From: Tunicatimonas pelagia
Lineage (GTDB): Bacteria > Bacteroidota > Bacteroidia > Cytophagales > Cyclobacteriaceae
NCBI RefSeq assembly: GCF_030506325.1
Contig: NZ_CP120683.1
Span: 6,018,501-6,082,500 of the forward strand
Direction of reading: 5' to 3'
Length of the DNA stretch: 64,000 bases
Below the pieces are notes generated by a model. The model saw only the letters and a program-made list of their open reading frames with translations. It searched no databases and was not told the DNA's origin. The stretch's first letter is position 1, and each line of letters opens with the position of its first letter. This document shows, piece by piece, positions 18,814 to 28,507 of the stretch. The position numbers and the translations under genes were made by a program.

Positions 18814-19068
18814 TCAAACAATTTCAGCCAGCCGCTTGATGGCTTTCTCACCTGCCTCGGCGGTGTTAGAATTAATGATGGCAGCGGAGCCAGATTGAGT
18901 ATTAAGGTCAAATCCTAAAAAGGCAGTTGAACCAATATCTCCGCCGGTGTGCCCAATTCTACCGGAAGTAGACCATACCCAAAATACTCCGTAGTTTGCT
19001 TCCCGGTCGGGTAGGCCCGGAGGGCGAGTATTTAACTTTTGGGCAAAGAGCGTTTGATACGAAGCTTT
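18814..19068 (-). pseudogene. Remnant of a beta-lactamase-family serine hydrolase, C-terminal part
   Basis: An open frame of 84 codons on the minus strand encodes ANYGVFWVWSTSGRIGHTGG, then DIGSTAFLGFDLNTQS, matching the C-terminal part of serine hydrolases of the beta-lactamase/class C fold, where GHTGG takes the place of the KTG triad element. The frame is closed upstream by a TAG at 19069-19071, there is no start codon, and the SxxK catalytic motif and the first two-thirds of the gene are missing. It lies between two intact genes on the same strand, so it looks like the leftover of a deletion. Confidence 0.65.
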
Positions 19069-19154
19069 CTAATCACTCGAGCTTCCGATTTTTGCCTAAT
19101 TCAAGGGACTAATTCCGAGAGCAACAAGTAATCTATGGTGTATTATTAAGAAAA

Positions 19155-20624
19155 TCAAGGACTATAGTTAGGTGCCTCTCGGGTGATGGTAATATCGTGG
19201 GGGTGACTTTCTCGAACGCCAGCGGCTGTAATCTTTACGAATTTAGCCTGTTGCAGCGCGGGAATATCAGTTGCTCCGCAGTACCCCATGCCGGAGCGTA
19301 ACCCGCCTTCCATTTGGTAGAGCACTTCCTCAACCAAACCTTTGTAGGGAACCCGGCCAACGATTCCTTCGGGAACTAGTTTTTTGACATCATCTTCAGC
19401 ATCCTGGAAGTAGCGATCCTTGGAACCTTCTTCCATCGCTTCAATGGAACCCATGCCTCGGTACGACTTAAATTTGCGCCCTTCGTAGAGAATCACCTCG
19501 CCAGGGGCTTCGTCGGTACCCGCTAGCAGTGAACCAATCATTACGCAGTTGGCGCCGGCCACAATGGCTTTTACTACATCGCCCGAGAAGCGAATACCTC
19601 CGTCGGCAATAACCGGAATACCCGAACCTTGGGCGGCTTTCGCTGCTTCGTAAACGGCGGAGAGTTGCGGAACACCAACCCCGGCGATGATGCGAGTTGT
19701 GCAGATACTTCCGGGGCCAACTCCCACTTTAAGCGCATCCGCTCCGGCTTTCACCAGAGCTTTCGCTGCTTCGGCGGTAGCGATGTTACCCACCACTACA
19801 TCTAGTTCAGGAAACTTACGCTTTACAGCAATGCACGCGTCAATTACGCCTTTAGAATGCCCGTGAGCCGTATCTACACTAATGATATCGACTCCGGCAT
19901 TTTTAAGAACTTCAACCCGCTCGGTAATATCAGGAGTAACGCCTACGGCAGCTCCCACTCGGAGGCGACCAAATTCATCTTTACAGGCATTGGGTCGATC
20001 TTTATTTTTTAGAATATCTTTATACGTGATAAGCCCAGTCAGGCGACCGTGTTCATCGACGATAGGCAGTTTTTCAATCTTATGTTCTTGCAGAATATCT
20101 TCGGCTTCTTCCAAACCTACGCCTAGTTTAGCAGTTACCAAATTGTTTCGGGTCATCACCTCCTGCACCGGTTGAGCAGAGTCTTTCAGAAATCTCAGAT
20201 CACGATTTGTGATAATACCAATCAGTTTTTGCTCGCTATCTACCACCGGAATACCCCCGATTTTATTCTCTCGCATAATGTTGCGGGCATCGGCCACGGT
20301 AGAGTTAGCACTTAGGGTAATCGGATCTAGGATCATTCCGCTTTGCGAACGTTTTACCTTCCGCACCTGATGAGCCTGAGCCTCAATAGACATATTCTTG
20401 TGAATAAACCCAAGTCCGCCAGCAAGTGCCATCGCAATGGCTAGATCACTTTCAGTCACGGTGTCCATCGCGGCTGAAACTAACGGAATGTTCAGTTGGA
20501 TTTTATGGGTTAGAAAGGTAGAGGTATCGGTATCGCGGGGAAGAACTTCGGAATAATTGGGTACGAGCAGCACATCGTCGTAGGTGAGAGCTTCGTACAG
20601 AAGTTTATCGGTAGCGTTATTCAT
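19155..20624 (-). CDS. guaB: Inosine-5'-monophosphate dehydrogenase
   Basis: Catalyses the NAD-dependent oxidation of IMP to XMP, the committed step of GTP synthesis, in the cytosol. Full length (489 residues) with the standard layout: TIM barrel start [18 protein letters not shown], two CBS domains inserted at about 95-205 (MTRNNLVTA), and the catalytic loop [11 protein letters not shown] with Cys near residue 308. C-terminal flap [20 protein letters not shown] is intact. A 9-base perfect inverted repeat abuts the start codon and a TATCTTTG promoter box lies just upstream (20653-20660), so the leader is very short. Confidence 0.97.
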   Translation of the reverse strand: MNNATDKLLYEALTYDDVLLVPNYSEVLPRDTDTSTFLTHKIQLNIPLVSAAMDTVTESDLAIAMALAGGLGFIHKNMSIEAQAHQVRKVKRSQSGMILDPITLSANSTVADARNIMRENKIGGIPVVDSEQKLIGIITNRDLRFLKDSAQPVQEVMTRNNLVTAKLGVGLEEAEDILQEHKIEKLPIVDEHGRLTGLITYKDILKNKDRPNACKDEFGRLRVGAAVGVTPDITERVEVLKNAGVDIISVDTAHGHSKGVIDACIAVKRKFPELDVVVGNIATAEAAKALVKAGADALKVGVGPGSICTTRIIAGVGVPQLSAVYEAAKAAQGSGIPVIADGGIRFSGDVVKAIVAGANCVMIGSLLAGTDEAPGEVILYEGRKFKSYRGMGSIEAMEEGSKDRYFQDAEDDVKKLVPEGIVGRVPYKGLVEEVLYQMEGGLRSGMGYCGATDIPALQQAKFVKITAAGVRESHPHDITITREAPNYSP

Positions 20625-20649
20625 GGCAAATAATCTAGCGTTATTTGCC
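20625..20649. promoter_or_regulatory. Inverted repeat directly before the guaB start codon
   Basis: GGCAAATAA (20625-20633) and TTATTTGCC (20641-20649) form a perfect 9-base inverted repeat around TCTAGCG. It occupies the whole leader between the guaB ATG and the predicted -7 box, so it may be an operator or an mRNA hairpin covering the ribosome entry site. Confidence 0.5.
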
Positions 20650-20652
20650 GGA

Positions 20653-20660
20653 CAAAGATA
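20653..20660 (-). promoter_or_regulatory. Predicted guaB promoter -7 box
   Basis: TATCTTTG on the minus strand, an exact match to TAnnTTTG, 29 bases before the guaB ATG. The -33 region is T-rich (no clear TTG). Confidence 0.5.
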
Positions 20661-20710
20661 CTTAGCAATACTGAAAAGAAAAAACCACTTCAGCTAATAA
20701 AATAATAATT

Positions 20711-21178
<468 letters not shown>

Positions 21179-21192
21179 CTCAATCTTTCTTA

Positions 21193-21951
21193 CTACAACC
21201 CGCTCTTCTGACTGCCGAATACTTGCCGAATAATAGATTGACTATATGAATACGGATCGCGTCGAATTTTCTTCTCTTCAATAGAAACCAAGGTGAATAA
21301 ACCTTCCAGTGCTTTGTCGGTAGCGTAATCTTCCAATTCAGGTAATTCACGTACATTTACGTTAATATCGTTGGCTAGCGGAGTTCGGTTATAGGTGCCA
21401 ATCGCATCTTTTAGCCCATCGTAATACCTAGTGGCCTTCACCTGATCGAGAGCTTTTTTAATAACTGGCCGAAAAGCTTGTTCCAGATTAGCAGTGGTGG
21501 TACGCTTGAGATAATTGGTAGCCGCGGTGCTATCGCCTCGTAGAATATTGGCGGCATCGTTGATCGTCATAGATGTGATCGCTTTTACAAAAATGGGAGC
21601 TGCTTCTTTGGCTGCTTGTTCGGCTCCCCGGTTCATGGCCTCCACAAAATCATCCACCACTCTATCTCCTACTAGTGGAATTCTCCGAATGTTGCGTTCA
21701 ACCTTCCTTAGCTCCGGGGGCATTAGTATTCGAATATCGACAATCGGATTGTTTAAGTAACCGCTTTTCTGAGAAGCGTTCTTACCTGCAAAGCGAGCCC
21801 CGGTTTTTAGGGCTTCTTTCAATCCAGCGGTAATCTGGCTGGTGGTTAATCCCCCGGTACTCATATCTTTCAGAACTTGGTTTACTGTGTCGCAGGCCAT
21901 CGTAGCAATTAGCCCTAACATCAGCAGGGTAGTTTGTATTTGTATTCTCAT
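21193..21951 (-). CDS. DUF4197 domain lipoprotein
   Basis: 252-residue protein with a short signal (MRIQIQTTLLMLGLIATMAC) whose last residue Cys20 is a plausible lipobox, so probably an anchored periplasmic protein. The rest is helical and matches the DUF4197 family: GLTTSQITAGLKEALKTGA, KSGYLNNPIVDIRILMPPEL and SMTINDAANILRGDSTAATN are its conserved stretches. Function is unknown in all members. Alone in its transcription unit; the downstream sequence is repeat copy A. Confidence 0.87.
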   Translation of the reverse strand: MRIQIQTTLLMLGLIATMACDTVNQVLKDMSTGGLTTSQITAGLKEALKTGARFAGKNASQKSGYLNNPIVDIRILMPPELRKVERNIRRIPLVGDRVVDDFVEAMNRGAEQAAKEAAPIFVKAITSMTINDAANILRGDSTAATNYLKRTTTANLEQAFRPVIKKALDQVKATRYYDGLKDAIGTYNRTPLANDINVNVRELPELEDYATDKALEGLFTLVSIEEKKIRRDPYSYSQSIIRQVFGSQKSGL

Positions 21952-22095
21952 GATTTTATAGTCAAAATGGATGAATAATAATCTGGTCTAAAGTATCTTT
22001 TTGCAAAATGCCTACCAACTAAAAGAACAAAACTTGCCTACATGTTCTTTACTTTACGATTAATTTTATGATTCAAATATTATTCCACTACTACC

Positions 22096-23361
22096 ATGAA
22101 AGCAGTTTGGGCTGAAGTAATTACCATCGGTGACGAAATTTTGTATGGACAGACGCTAGACACGAACACCCAATGGATGGGTACGCAACTCAATACTATA
22201 GGAGTTAAAATAATTCGAAAAGTGGCGGTGGGCGATCAGCAAGAGGAGATAATTAAAGCCTTAGATGCCGCTTCGCAGCGAGCGGATATCATACTGATTA
22301 CCGGGGGCTTAGGGCCAACCAAGGACGATATTACCAAAAAAACACTGGCTGACTACTTTAATACTTCGCTAGTTACCGACGAAGAGGTGCTAGAGTACAT
22401 TCGAGATCTTTTCTCAAAGAGAAATCTGCCAATGAATGCTCTAAACGAAGCTCAGGCACTAGTGCCCGAAGGCTGTACGGTAATTACCAATAGTATGGGA
22501 ACGGCGCCCGGCATGTGGTTTGAGCAAGATGGAAGAGTATATGTTTCTATGCCGGGCGTGCCATATGAGATGGAGACCATGATGGAGCAAAGCATTTTGC
22601 CTAAACTACAGTTAACCTTTGCGCTACCAGTCATTTACCACCAGATGATTCAGACGGTAGGCATTGGTGAATCGTGGCTGGCCGAACAAATTGAGTTTTG
22701 GGAAGATGCCTTACCTTCGCATATTCGCTTGGCGTATCTCCCTAGTTTTGGCCGGGTAAAATTACGCTTAACCGCTGAAGGTATCGATCGTTTACAGCTA
22801 GAGGGTGAGGTGGCCGAACAAGTGAAAAAAGTATTTCCTACTATTGAAAAATACATTTTTGGTTACGGAGACATAACATTGGAAGAGGCGGTAGGGGAGA
22901 TTTTAGCTAAAGCCGGAAAAACACTAGCAGTGGCTGAAAGTTGCACTGGTGGTTTTCTGGCGCATACTATTACCAGCGTTCCAGGTTGCTCTCGCTATTT
23001 TCAGGGTGGGGTAGTTGCGTACAGTAATCAATTGAAAACAAACTTGCTGGATGTGCCTGAGGAAGTAATCAATCAGCACGGAGCCGTGAGCGAAGCAACC
23101 GTTCGGGCGATGGCCGAAGGGGTTAAAAGAAATCTACAGGTTGATTTCAGTATCGCTACCAGTGGTGTGGCTGGCCCGGATGGTGGTACTTCCGACAAGC
23201 CAGTGGGAACGATCTGGATTGCGGTAGCCAGCCCAGAAGAAACCATTGCGAAAAAAATAAGCCTTTCTAAAGACCGTTTGGTAAATGTGCGGCGTAGTAC
23301 AGTAATCGCCCTGAATATGCTTCGCATGGCAATTCAAACAACCCTTGCGAACCATAGCTAA
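22096..23361 (+). CDS. cinA: CinA: nicotinamide-nucleotide amidase / competence-damage-inducible protein
   Basis: Two-domain cytosolic protein of 421 residues. The N-terminal MoCF-like COG1058 domain (about 1-170, AEVITIGDEILYGQTLDTNT and TGGLGPTKDDITK) has ADP-ribose pyrophosphatase activity in characterised relatives. The C-terminal CinA domain (about 265-421) has AESCTGGFLAHTITSVPG, whose serine belongs to the NMN deamidase active site. Likely role is pyridine-nucleotide salvage. The -33 element of the next gene's promoter lies in its last codons. Confidence 0.95.
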   Translation: MKAVWAEVITIGDEILYGQTLDTNTQWMGTQLNTIGVKIIRKVAVGDQQEEIIKALDAASQRADIILITGGLGPTKDDITKKTLADYFNTSLVTDEEVLEYIRDLFSKRNLPMNALNEAQALVPEGCTVITNSMGTAPGMWFEQDGRVYVSMPGVPYEMETMMEQSILPKLQLTFALPVIYHQMIQTVGIGESWLAEQIEFWEDALPSHIRLAYLPSFGRVKLRLTAEGIDRLQLEGEVAEQVKKVFPTIEKYIFGYGDITLEEAVGEILAKAGKTLAVAESCTGGFLAHTITSVPGCSRYFQGGVVAYSNQLKTNLLDVPEEVINQHGAVSEATVRAMAEGVKRNLQVDFSIATSGVAGPDGGTSDKPVGTIWIAVASPEETIAKKISLSKDRLVNVRRSTVIALNMLRMAIQTTLANHS

Positions 23362-23374
23362 TGTTGTAACTTTG
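23345..23374 (+). promoter_or_regulatory. Promoter of the E2 gene, Bacteroidota consensus
   Basis: TTG at 23345-23347, exactly 19 bases, then TAACTTTG at 23367-23374. This is a full match to the TTG-N19-TAnnTTTG consensus. Predicted transcript start near 23381, giving a leader of about 110 bases before the ATG at 23490. Confidence 0.7.
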
Positions 23375-23489
23375 CCGGCTGTTGACAGTGATATTTAAAA
23401 TCTGACTAGCATATTCTTACTTATAATCCACTGATAGTCAGTAGTTAAAATCACGTTTAATTGTTAGTTATCAACTATTATTTGTACTT

Positions 23490-24782
23490 ATGGCAACAGT
23501 AGAAATGGTATTGCCCGCAATGGGTGAAAGTATAATGGAGGCCACGGTACTTCAATGGTTAAAGAAAGAAGGCGATACCATTGAAGAAGATGAGTCTATT
23601 CTGGAGGTGGCTACGGATAAGGTAGATACTGAAGTTCCGGCGGCTCACGGGGGTGTGTTGCAGAAAATTCTTATTCAAGAAGGCGACGTAGCCCAGGTGG
23701 GTAAACCGATAGCGGTTATTGAGCAAGAAAATGGAGCAGCTAAAGAAGAAAGCACCTTGGTAGCTGCGGTGGTTGAGGAAGAGGAACGTGTAGCCGTTCA
23801 AGAACCCTCTCAACCCGCCGCCAAAAGTAGTCCGCCTACTCCTAAAACCGAAACTACTCGTTTTTATTCTCCCTTGGTAAAAAATATTGCCCGCGAAGAA
23901 GGTATTTCAGTAGCTGAGCTAGAGCAGGTTGAGGGTAGCGGGAAAGAGGGGCGAGTTACCAAAAAAGACATCCTGAACTACATAAAACATAAGCAGTCGG
24001 GTAATGGTCATTCTTCGCCCACTAGCGCGAGTCAACCAACGCAAGCTTCATTAGTTCCGGTAACTGCTCAGGCAGGGGATGAGGTGATTGCTATGGATCG
24101 GATGCGAAAAATGATTGCGGGGCGCATGTTAGACTCCCAGCGCATCTCGGCTCATGTAACATCCTTTGTAGAAGCCGATGTAACCAATATAGTGCTCTGG
24201 CGCAGTAAAAATAAGCAAGACTTTGAGCAGCGAGAAGGGGAAAAACTGACGTTTACTCCAATTTTTGTAGAGGCGGTTGCAAAAGCACTGAAGGATTATC
24301 CTATGATTAATATATCGGTTGATGGTGATAAAATCATTAAGCGAAAGAACATCAATGTAGGAATGGCAGTCGCTTTGCCTAGTGGTAATTTGATTGTACC
24401 AGTCATCAAAAATGCCGACCAGTTGAGCTTACTGGGGCTAACGAAGCAGGTCAATAGCTTGGCTGAGAAAGCCCGTAACAATCAGCTTAGTGCGGATGAT
24501 CTCTCTAATGGTACCTACACTTTATCAAATATTGGTTCTTTCGGTAATACCTTGGGTACGCCAATTATTATGCAACCGCAGGTAGCTATTTTAGCGGTGG
24601 GAGCCATCGTAAAGAAACCTAGCGTTATTGAAACACCTTCGGGAGATGCTATCGCGATCCGCCACAAAATGTACCTTTCTCACTCCTACGATCATCGGGT
24701 AGTAGATGGAGCACTAGGGGGACTGTTTGTAAGAAAAGTTGCTGATTATCTGGAGCAGTTTGATCTGAACCGTATGACTTAA
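23490..24782 (+). CDS. 2-oxoacid dehydrogenase complex E2 (dihydrolipoyl acyltransferase)
   Basis: Core acyltransferase of a pyruvate- or branched-chain-type dehydrogenase complex, 430 residues. Lipoyl domain at 1-80 with the lipoylated Lys44 in EVATDKVDTEVPA; peripheral subunit-binding domain at about 130-168 (FYSPLVKNIAREEGISVAEL); flexible Pro/Ser/Thr linkers; catalytic domain about 200-430 ending with SHSYDHRVVDGALGG, which holds the active-site His and Asp near residues 401 and 405. One lipoyl domain and the sequence resemble the branched-chain (BkdB-like) group more than PDH E2. E1 and E3 genes are not in the window. The ATG follows a full consensus promoter. Confidence 0.92.
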   Translation: MATVEMVLPAMGESIMEATVLQWLKKEGDTIEEDESILEVATDKVDTEVPAAHGGVLQKILIQEGDVAQVGKPIAVIEQENGAAKEESTLVAAVVEEEERVAVQEPSQPAAKSSPPTPKTETTRFYSPLVKNIAREEGISVAELEQVEGSGKEGRVTKKDILNYIKHKQSGNGHSSPTSASQPTQASLVPVTAQAGDEVIAMDRMRKMIAGRMLDSQRISAHVTSFVEADVTNIVLWRSKNKQDFEQREGEKLTFTPIFVEAVAKALKDYPMINISVDGDKIIKRKNINVGMAVALPSGNLIVPVIKNADQLSLLGLTKQVNSLAEKARNNQLSADDLSNGTYTLSNIGSFGNTLGTPIIMQPQVAILAVGAIVKKPSVIETPSGDAIAIRHKMYLSHSYDHRVVDGALGGLFVRKVADYLEQFDLNRMT

Positions 24783-24799
24783 AGAAAAGGAGTAAATGG

Positions 24800-24830
24800 T
24801 GAATAATGATGAAGCACCTATCATTGTTCA
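24800..24830. terminator. Hairpin between convergent genes
   Basis: TGAATAATGAT (24800-24810) pairs with ATCATTGTTCA (24820-24830) with one G-T pair and a nine-base loop. It follows the E2 stop codon and precedes the end of the convergent amidase gene. No strong T-run. Confidence 0.4.
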
Positions 24831-24885
24831 TTAGTGGCTACCGCACGGTTATTATCAATACTATAGACTTGTGAACGGAAAGCTA

Positions 24886-25965
24886 TTAGTACGTTGCCCG
24901 ATAATCTACTCGTATGTTAAGTTGAGTAACACGATTGGACTCTACTGAAAAAGGTGCGATGTGGCCTTCACTATTAAATTGATTAGCAAACAGCCCCTCT
25001 GTTTCTTCCACTAGCAAAGAATACTGACCTACCGGAAGCGAGAGTTCAAATTTTCCTAATGAATCGGTGGTAATCTTGGCTACCAATTCTGTCTGAACGG
25101 CTTGGAAAAAGCGTCCTTTTTGAACAGTCTGATCACGGTGAGTTAATTTATGAATGTACAAAGTACGTTGAACGGGTTCCCCCTGCCTATCAGGCGCCGC
25201 TGCTGTGTCCTCCGTAATCGTCGGCATGAGGTTACCCTCGTACCACCGCACCTGCCCAGCCACTCCCTGCTGAATAACCGATTTTTTCGGCAGCGAATCC
25301 AATGTAAGGTCACTAAGCTCACTTCGTAACCGTCGCATAAAATCATCACCCGGATCAGTTTTCTCCGTCAGGTAATTAGCATCTTTTTCCTTCCAAAGCG
25401 GATGGCCGATGAATTGCTGGTACTCGTGGTGACCAATAACGTAGTGAATATTGTACTTCTTCACCAATGTGCGAATGAGCTGTTCGTTAGCTTGAAGTTG
25501 AGCTTCTGTTAACGGATAATCATTTCCATCGCCCACATTTTCGATACCAATAGCACAGTGGTTCAGACCAATTACGTGACGGGCAAATAGGGTATCGGCC
25601 ATTAGCTGGTAGACAGCTCCATCCCGATCAATTAGGTACGGAACCGATACATTCAGAGGGCTGGCTTTCCCAATAGTAGCTCGGGAACCTGGTAAGCGAG
25701 AATCATAAAATGCTTGGTAAGAAGCTTGTAGGGTAGGAATTGCCGTCCAATGCACAACAATCATCTGGGGGGTAATTGCTGGATAGTCCGGGTTCATCCC
25801 GTAGTGCTCTTGCATATAATCTAGCGAAAGCTGTACTCGCTCTTGATTCCACTGAATGGGCCACGATTGCACGCTGGCAGTAGGAGCTGCCGTTTTGCAA
25901 GCAATCAAACAGCCAAAGAATACCAATAGATAGCTAAACCGTCTTAAGAAAATTGATAACGGCAT
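24886..25965 (-). CDS. AmiD-like N-acetylmuramoyl-L-alanine amidase lipoprotein
   Basis: Peptidoglycan amidase of 359 residues anchored as a lipoprotein (lipobox LIAC, Cys23). The Amidase_2 (PGRP-like) domain spans about 60-215: zinc ligands are His72 in VVHWTA and a His near 177 in IGHHEY, with the third ligand position in TDPGDDF near 206; HCAIGIENVGDG supplies the conserved glutamate. The C-terminal 110 residues form a beta-sandwich of the carboxypeptidase-regulatory type (SLGKFELSLPVGQYSLLVEE). Likely function is cell-wall turnover. Its start overlaps the stop of the barrel-protein gene by one base (TAATG at 25963-25967), so they are translated together. Confidence 0.9.
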   Translation of the reverse strand: MPLSIFLRRFSYLLVFFGCLIACKTAAPTASVQSWPIQWNQERVQLSLDYMQEHYGMNPDYPAITPQMIVVHWTAIPTLQASYQAFYDSRLPGSRATIGKASPLNVSVPYLIDRDGAVYQLMADTLFARHVIGLNHCAIGIENVGDGNDYPLTEAQLQANEQLIRTLVKKYNIHYVIGHHEYQQFIGHPLWKEKDANYLTEKTDPGDDFMRRLRSELSDLTLDSLPKKSVIQQGVAGQVRWYEGNLMPTITEDTAAAPDRQGEPVQRTLYIHKLTHRDQTVQKGRFFQAVQTELVAKITTDSLGKFELSLPVGQYSLLVEETEGLFANQFNSEGHIAPFSVESNRVTQLNIRVDYRATY

Positions 25966-26666
25966 TAGCGTAATGTGCGGACAAAGCGAAAGTTCAAGCC
26001 GATGCTGTACAAATTTCGCTGCGACTGAGAAGAAACATCATCTAAAGGCGATAGCATCACTTTGGTTTGAGCTTCTAAGCCAATAAATGTTTTAGGGTCT
26101 ACACTGGCCTGAATACCAAAGCCACCGAGTATTCCAATATTATGAATCTGTCTGGTTCGTAGATAAGGTTTCTTGAGAGCCTCTTCAATTTCCTTATCAA
26201 CTTCTCCACTCCGTACGGCTACCCGGTTTTTCTCCGAGAGTAGTAGACTATTGGTTACGCCTAGCATGGGGTACAACTGAAATCTATCATTTTTAAAGAC
26301 GGTGCGCGTGACAAAAAAGGGTATTTCTAGGTAATTCTGAATAAAATCAATCAGGTAGGTGCGAGAAACGCGAATATCTGGATATGGGATGGCTACGTGG
26401 GTATTAGAAAACCCCTTCTGCGAATACAATAATGCGGTTCCCACGTGCCAATGATCGTTAATAGCAGTGCGAAAATCTATTCCAAAATCGAAGGTATGCA
26501 TGGGGCGTTCCCCATTTCGTATGGACTCTTCCAATACCGGTAATGTTTTGGTTTGGGGTAAGCGATGCGATATGCTGGGGGCTATATTTACGCTCCAGGT
26601 TGTTTGCTGAGCCAGAGCAAGGTTTACGCCACCAATAAGTAAAAAAAGAAGTAGAGTTTGTTTCAT
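25965..26666 (-). CDS. Outer-membrane beta-barrel protein (PorT/OMP_b-brl_2-like)
   Basis: 233-residue exported protein: signal peptide MKQTLLLFLLIGGVNLALAQ, then alternating hydrophobic strands with aromatic ends, for example DHWHVGTALLYSQKGF and FQLYPMLGVTNSLLL, and a final strand LYSIGLNFRFVRTLR. This is the small eight-stranded barrel common in Bacteroidota. Function unknown; co-translation with the amidase suggests an envelope role. Confidence 0.82.
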   Translation of the reverse strand: MKQTLLLFLLIGGVNLALAQQTTWSVNIAPSISHRLPQTKTLPVLEESIRNGERPMHTFDFGIDFRTAINDHWHVGTALLYSQKGFSNTHVAIPYPDIRVSRTYLIDFIQNYLEIPFFVTRTVFKNDRFQLYPMLGVTNSLLLSEKNRVAVRSGEVDKEIEEALKKPYLRTRQIHNIGILGGFGIQASVDPKTFIGLEAQTKVMLSPLDDVSSQSQRNLYSIGLNFRFVRTLR

Positions 26667-26802
26667 ATTCCCACGGGTTATTGAGTGCTATCACTGCCAG
26701 CATTATAGTGCTAGCAGCTTAACACCATAACCTTTTGTCACACTAAACGAAAAAAATCCCTCTTGAATATACAATACCTTCTACGAAAGCGAAACTGATT
26801 GC

Positions 26803-27828
26803 TTATTTTTTTGCTTTTCTCAATGATACTCCATCCTCATCGGAGGGAAAAAACAGGAACTTGGCGTAAATATATTTAGCCACCTGTAGCAGTACATAAT
26901 TTCGTGAACCCCTTTCGCGCCACCAATCCTCGGGCTTTTTGTCGTTAGAACGGGCAGCAATAACTCCAACATGCACCGTGCTGCCGAACATGCGCTGATA
27001 CACCAAGCGGCTACGCCGGGCATGGGTGCTTTCGGAAAAAAGAACAATAGCTTCCGTGCCCTTTGGTAAATTTTTTTTTACTGTGAGAGCCGAGGCGTAA
27101 GTGCGCTCAACAGTAACCGGGGGCGCAGCCAGTGTTACTAACTTTGCGCTGTCAACCCCTTGAGCAACAAGAAACTCCGCTGCTTCCGCCCCAATGCTCT
27201 CATAATCAGTGCGAAATACATAATTGCCATCTAGCTTGTCCCGATCATACCGCACCGCTGGATGCCGAGCCGGAATCATCACAGAATCTAAACGAATAGC
27301 GTACACAAACAGATCCCGGTCCTCATTGCCAACCCGACGATTATTATCGTACACAATAGTAATGGAGTCTGCTTGGGTAGGTTGTGAAAGCGTAACGGTG
27401 TGCCAGTGAAGTTTATTGGTAGCCGTAAACTCACCCACCTGTACCGTGTCCAGCATAACTTTAGCGTGAGCCTGAATTCCAATAGCGGCTTTCCCGTAGG
27501 CACTAATCTGTATTTCTTGAAATGACTGCTGCTGAGCTGATTCAATACGCGATAGATAAAAGCAAAGTCCGCCCTGGCTGTACATTCTAAATGCCGAATC
27601 GTGGGCTATGCTAGTGACAAATATCTGGCGGTAACTGCCACTTTTTACTTCTTCAACGGCTTGTTGCAATGCTTCCTCAGAAACCCAGCCTTCAATTACT
27701 AAAACCGGAGCTTCCACCCGTTCGGTGAGGGCTAAAAAGCAAAATAGTTCTTCCTTACCAAAGAGTGCTAATCCAACGGCACCCAAGGCTAACCCTAACG
27801 ATAAGAGCTTAATAATCCTTCTTACCAT
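26803..27828 (-). CDS. YdcF/DUF218-like protein with an inserted CBM-like segment
   Basis: 341 residues, one N-terminal transmembrane or signal segment (about 5-24). The DUF218 fold is recognisable in two separated parts: PVLVIEGWVSEEALQQAVEE (about 40-60) with QIFVTS, and the later DYESIGAEAAEFLVAQGVDS, RTYASALTVKK, IVLFSESTHARRSRLVYQRM and a WWRERGSRNYV end, which match the C-terminal half of YdcF proteins. Between them lies about 85 residues (roughly 105-185) with AYGKAAIGIQAHAKVMLD, QVGEFTAT and GNEDRDLFVYAIRLDSV, whose pattern resembles Ca-dependent xylan-binding carbohydrate modules (DRNL-type loop). The insertion assignment is inference. DUF218 proteins act in envelope metabolism (ElyC, SanA); substrate unknown. 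Confidence 0.75.
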   Translation of the reverse strand: MVRRIIKLLSLGLALGAVGLALFGKEELFCFLALTERVEAPVLVIEGWVSEEALQQAVEEVKSGSYRQIFVTSIAHDSAFRMYSQGGLCFYLSRIESAQQQSFQEIQISAYGKAAIGIQAHAKVMLDTVQVGEFTATNKLHWHTVTLSQPTQADSITIVYDNNRRVGNEDRDLFVYAIRLDSVMIPARHPAVRYDRDKLDGNYVFRTDYESIGAEAAEFLVAQGVDSAKLVTLAAPPVTVERTYASALTVKKNLPKGTEAIVLFSESTHARRSRLVYQRMFGSTVHVGVIAARSNDKKPEDWWRERGSRNYVLLQVAKYIYAKFLFFPSDEDGVSLRKAKK

Positions 27829-27908
27829 AACCGAGCGCGAATAACGGCTAAATTGCCGCTATTACCAACAGCTACGGTGGTATTAGTTTCAGTATAAAGG
27901 GTGACTAC

Positions 27909-28319
27909 TTATTCTATGGTAAGTTCATAGGTGTCTACCACCTCTCCTTCGTACTCACGGGTAAGTATAAGTTTTTGATCTCGCTCGGTGATTTGAAACT
28001 CGCCCTCTAGAATAAATGTCCAATCAAAATCAGCTGTCCAAACACAATTGTTGCTGAATGTCACTTGATTGCTCACCGTTGTCTGGTATGTACCCTCACA
28101 AATAGCCGGATATTTTTCCATCTCGCTACTCCCTGAGAAGCGTCCACCCTCAAGTGTTACAGTGATGTTAGCTGTCGCCCAGCGAGCATTTGGACTAGTG
28201 CGATAAAAAATGCCCGTGTAGGTGCCTTCTTTCAGTAGAAATACCCCGCTGCCCTCCTTGTCTTCGCGACAAGCCAGGGTAAAACATGCCAATAATAAGA
28301 TAATTGTTAGCCGTCTCAT
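27909..28319 (-). CDS. Lipoprotein of unknown function
   Basis: 136 residues from the ATG at 28319: MRRLTIILLLACFTLAC gives a lipoprotein signal with Cys17. The mature part is beta-rich: EGTYTGIFYRTSPNARWA and VTLEGGRFSGSS resemble small lipocalin-like lipoproteins of Cytophagales. The frame extends five codons further to a TTG at 28334, judged unlikely. No neighbours on the same strand within 80 bases; function unassigned. Confidence 0.75.
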   Translation of the reverse strand: MRRLTIILLLACFTLACREDKEGSGVFLLKEGTYTGIFYRTSPNARWATANITVTLEGGRFSGSSEMEKYPAICEGTYQTTVSNQVTFSNNCVWTADFDWTFILEGEFQITERDQKLILTREYEGEVVDTYELTIE

Positions 28320-28479
28320 GCCTTTATAAGACAATTAAAACAAGGTTTTGGTTGGAATAATTATGAACCTATAAGCCATTTAGCAAATAATTATAGAACA
28401 ATTGAGCCACCTACTCATCCATTTGATAATCGCTTAAATACAGATTCTCCGCTGACCCGCGCTGTTACTAGAAAAATCA

Positions 28480-28487
28480 TATCTTTG
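28480..28487 (+). promoter_or_regulatory. Predicted lgt promoter -7 box
   Basis: TATCTTTG matches TAnnTTTG exactly, 20 bases before the lgt ATG. No TTG at the expected -33 spacing. Confidence 0.45.
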
Positions 28488-28507
28488 CGCCCAAAGAAGT
28501 AATCGAT

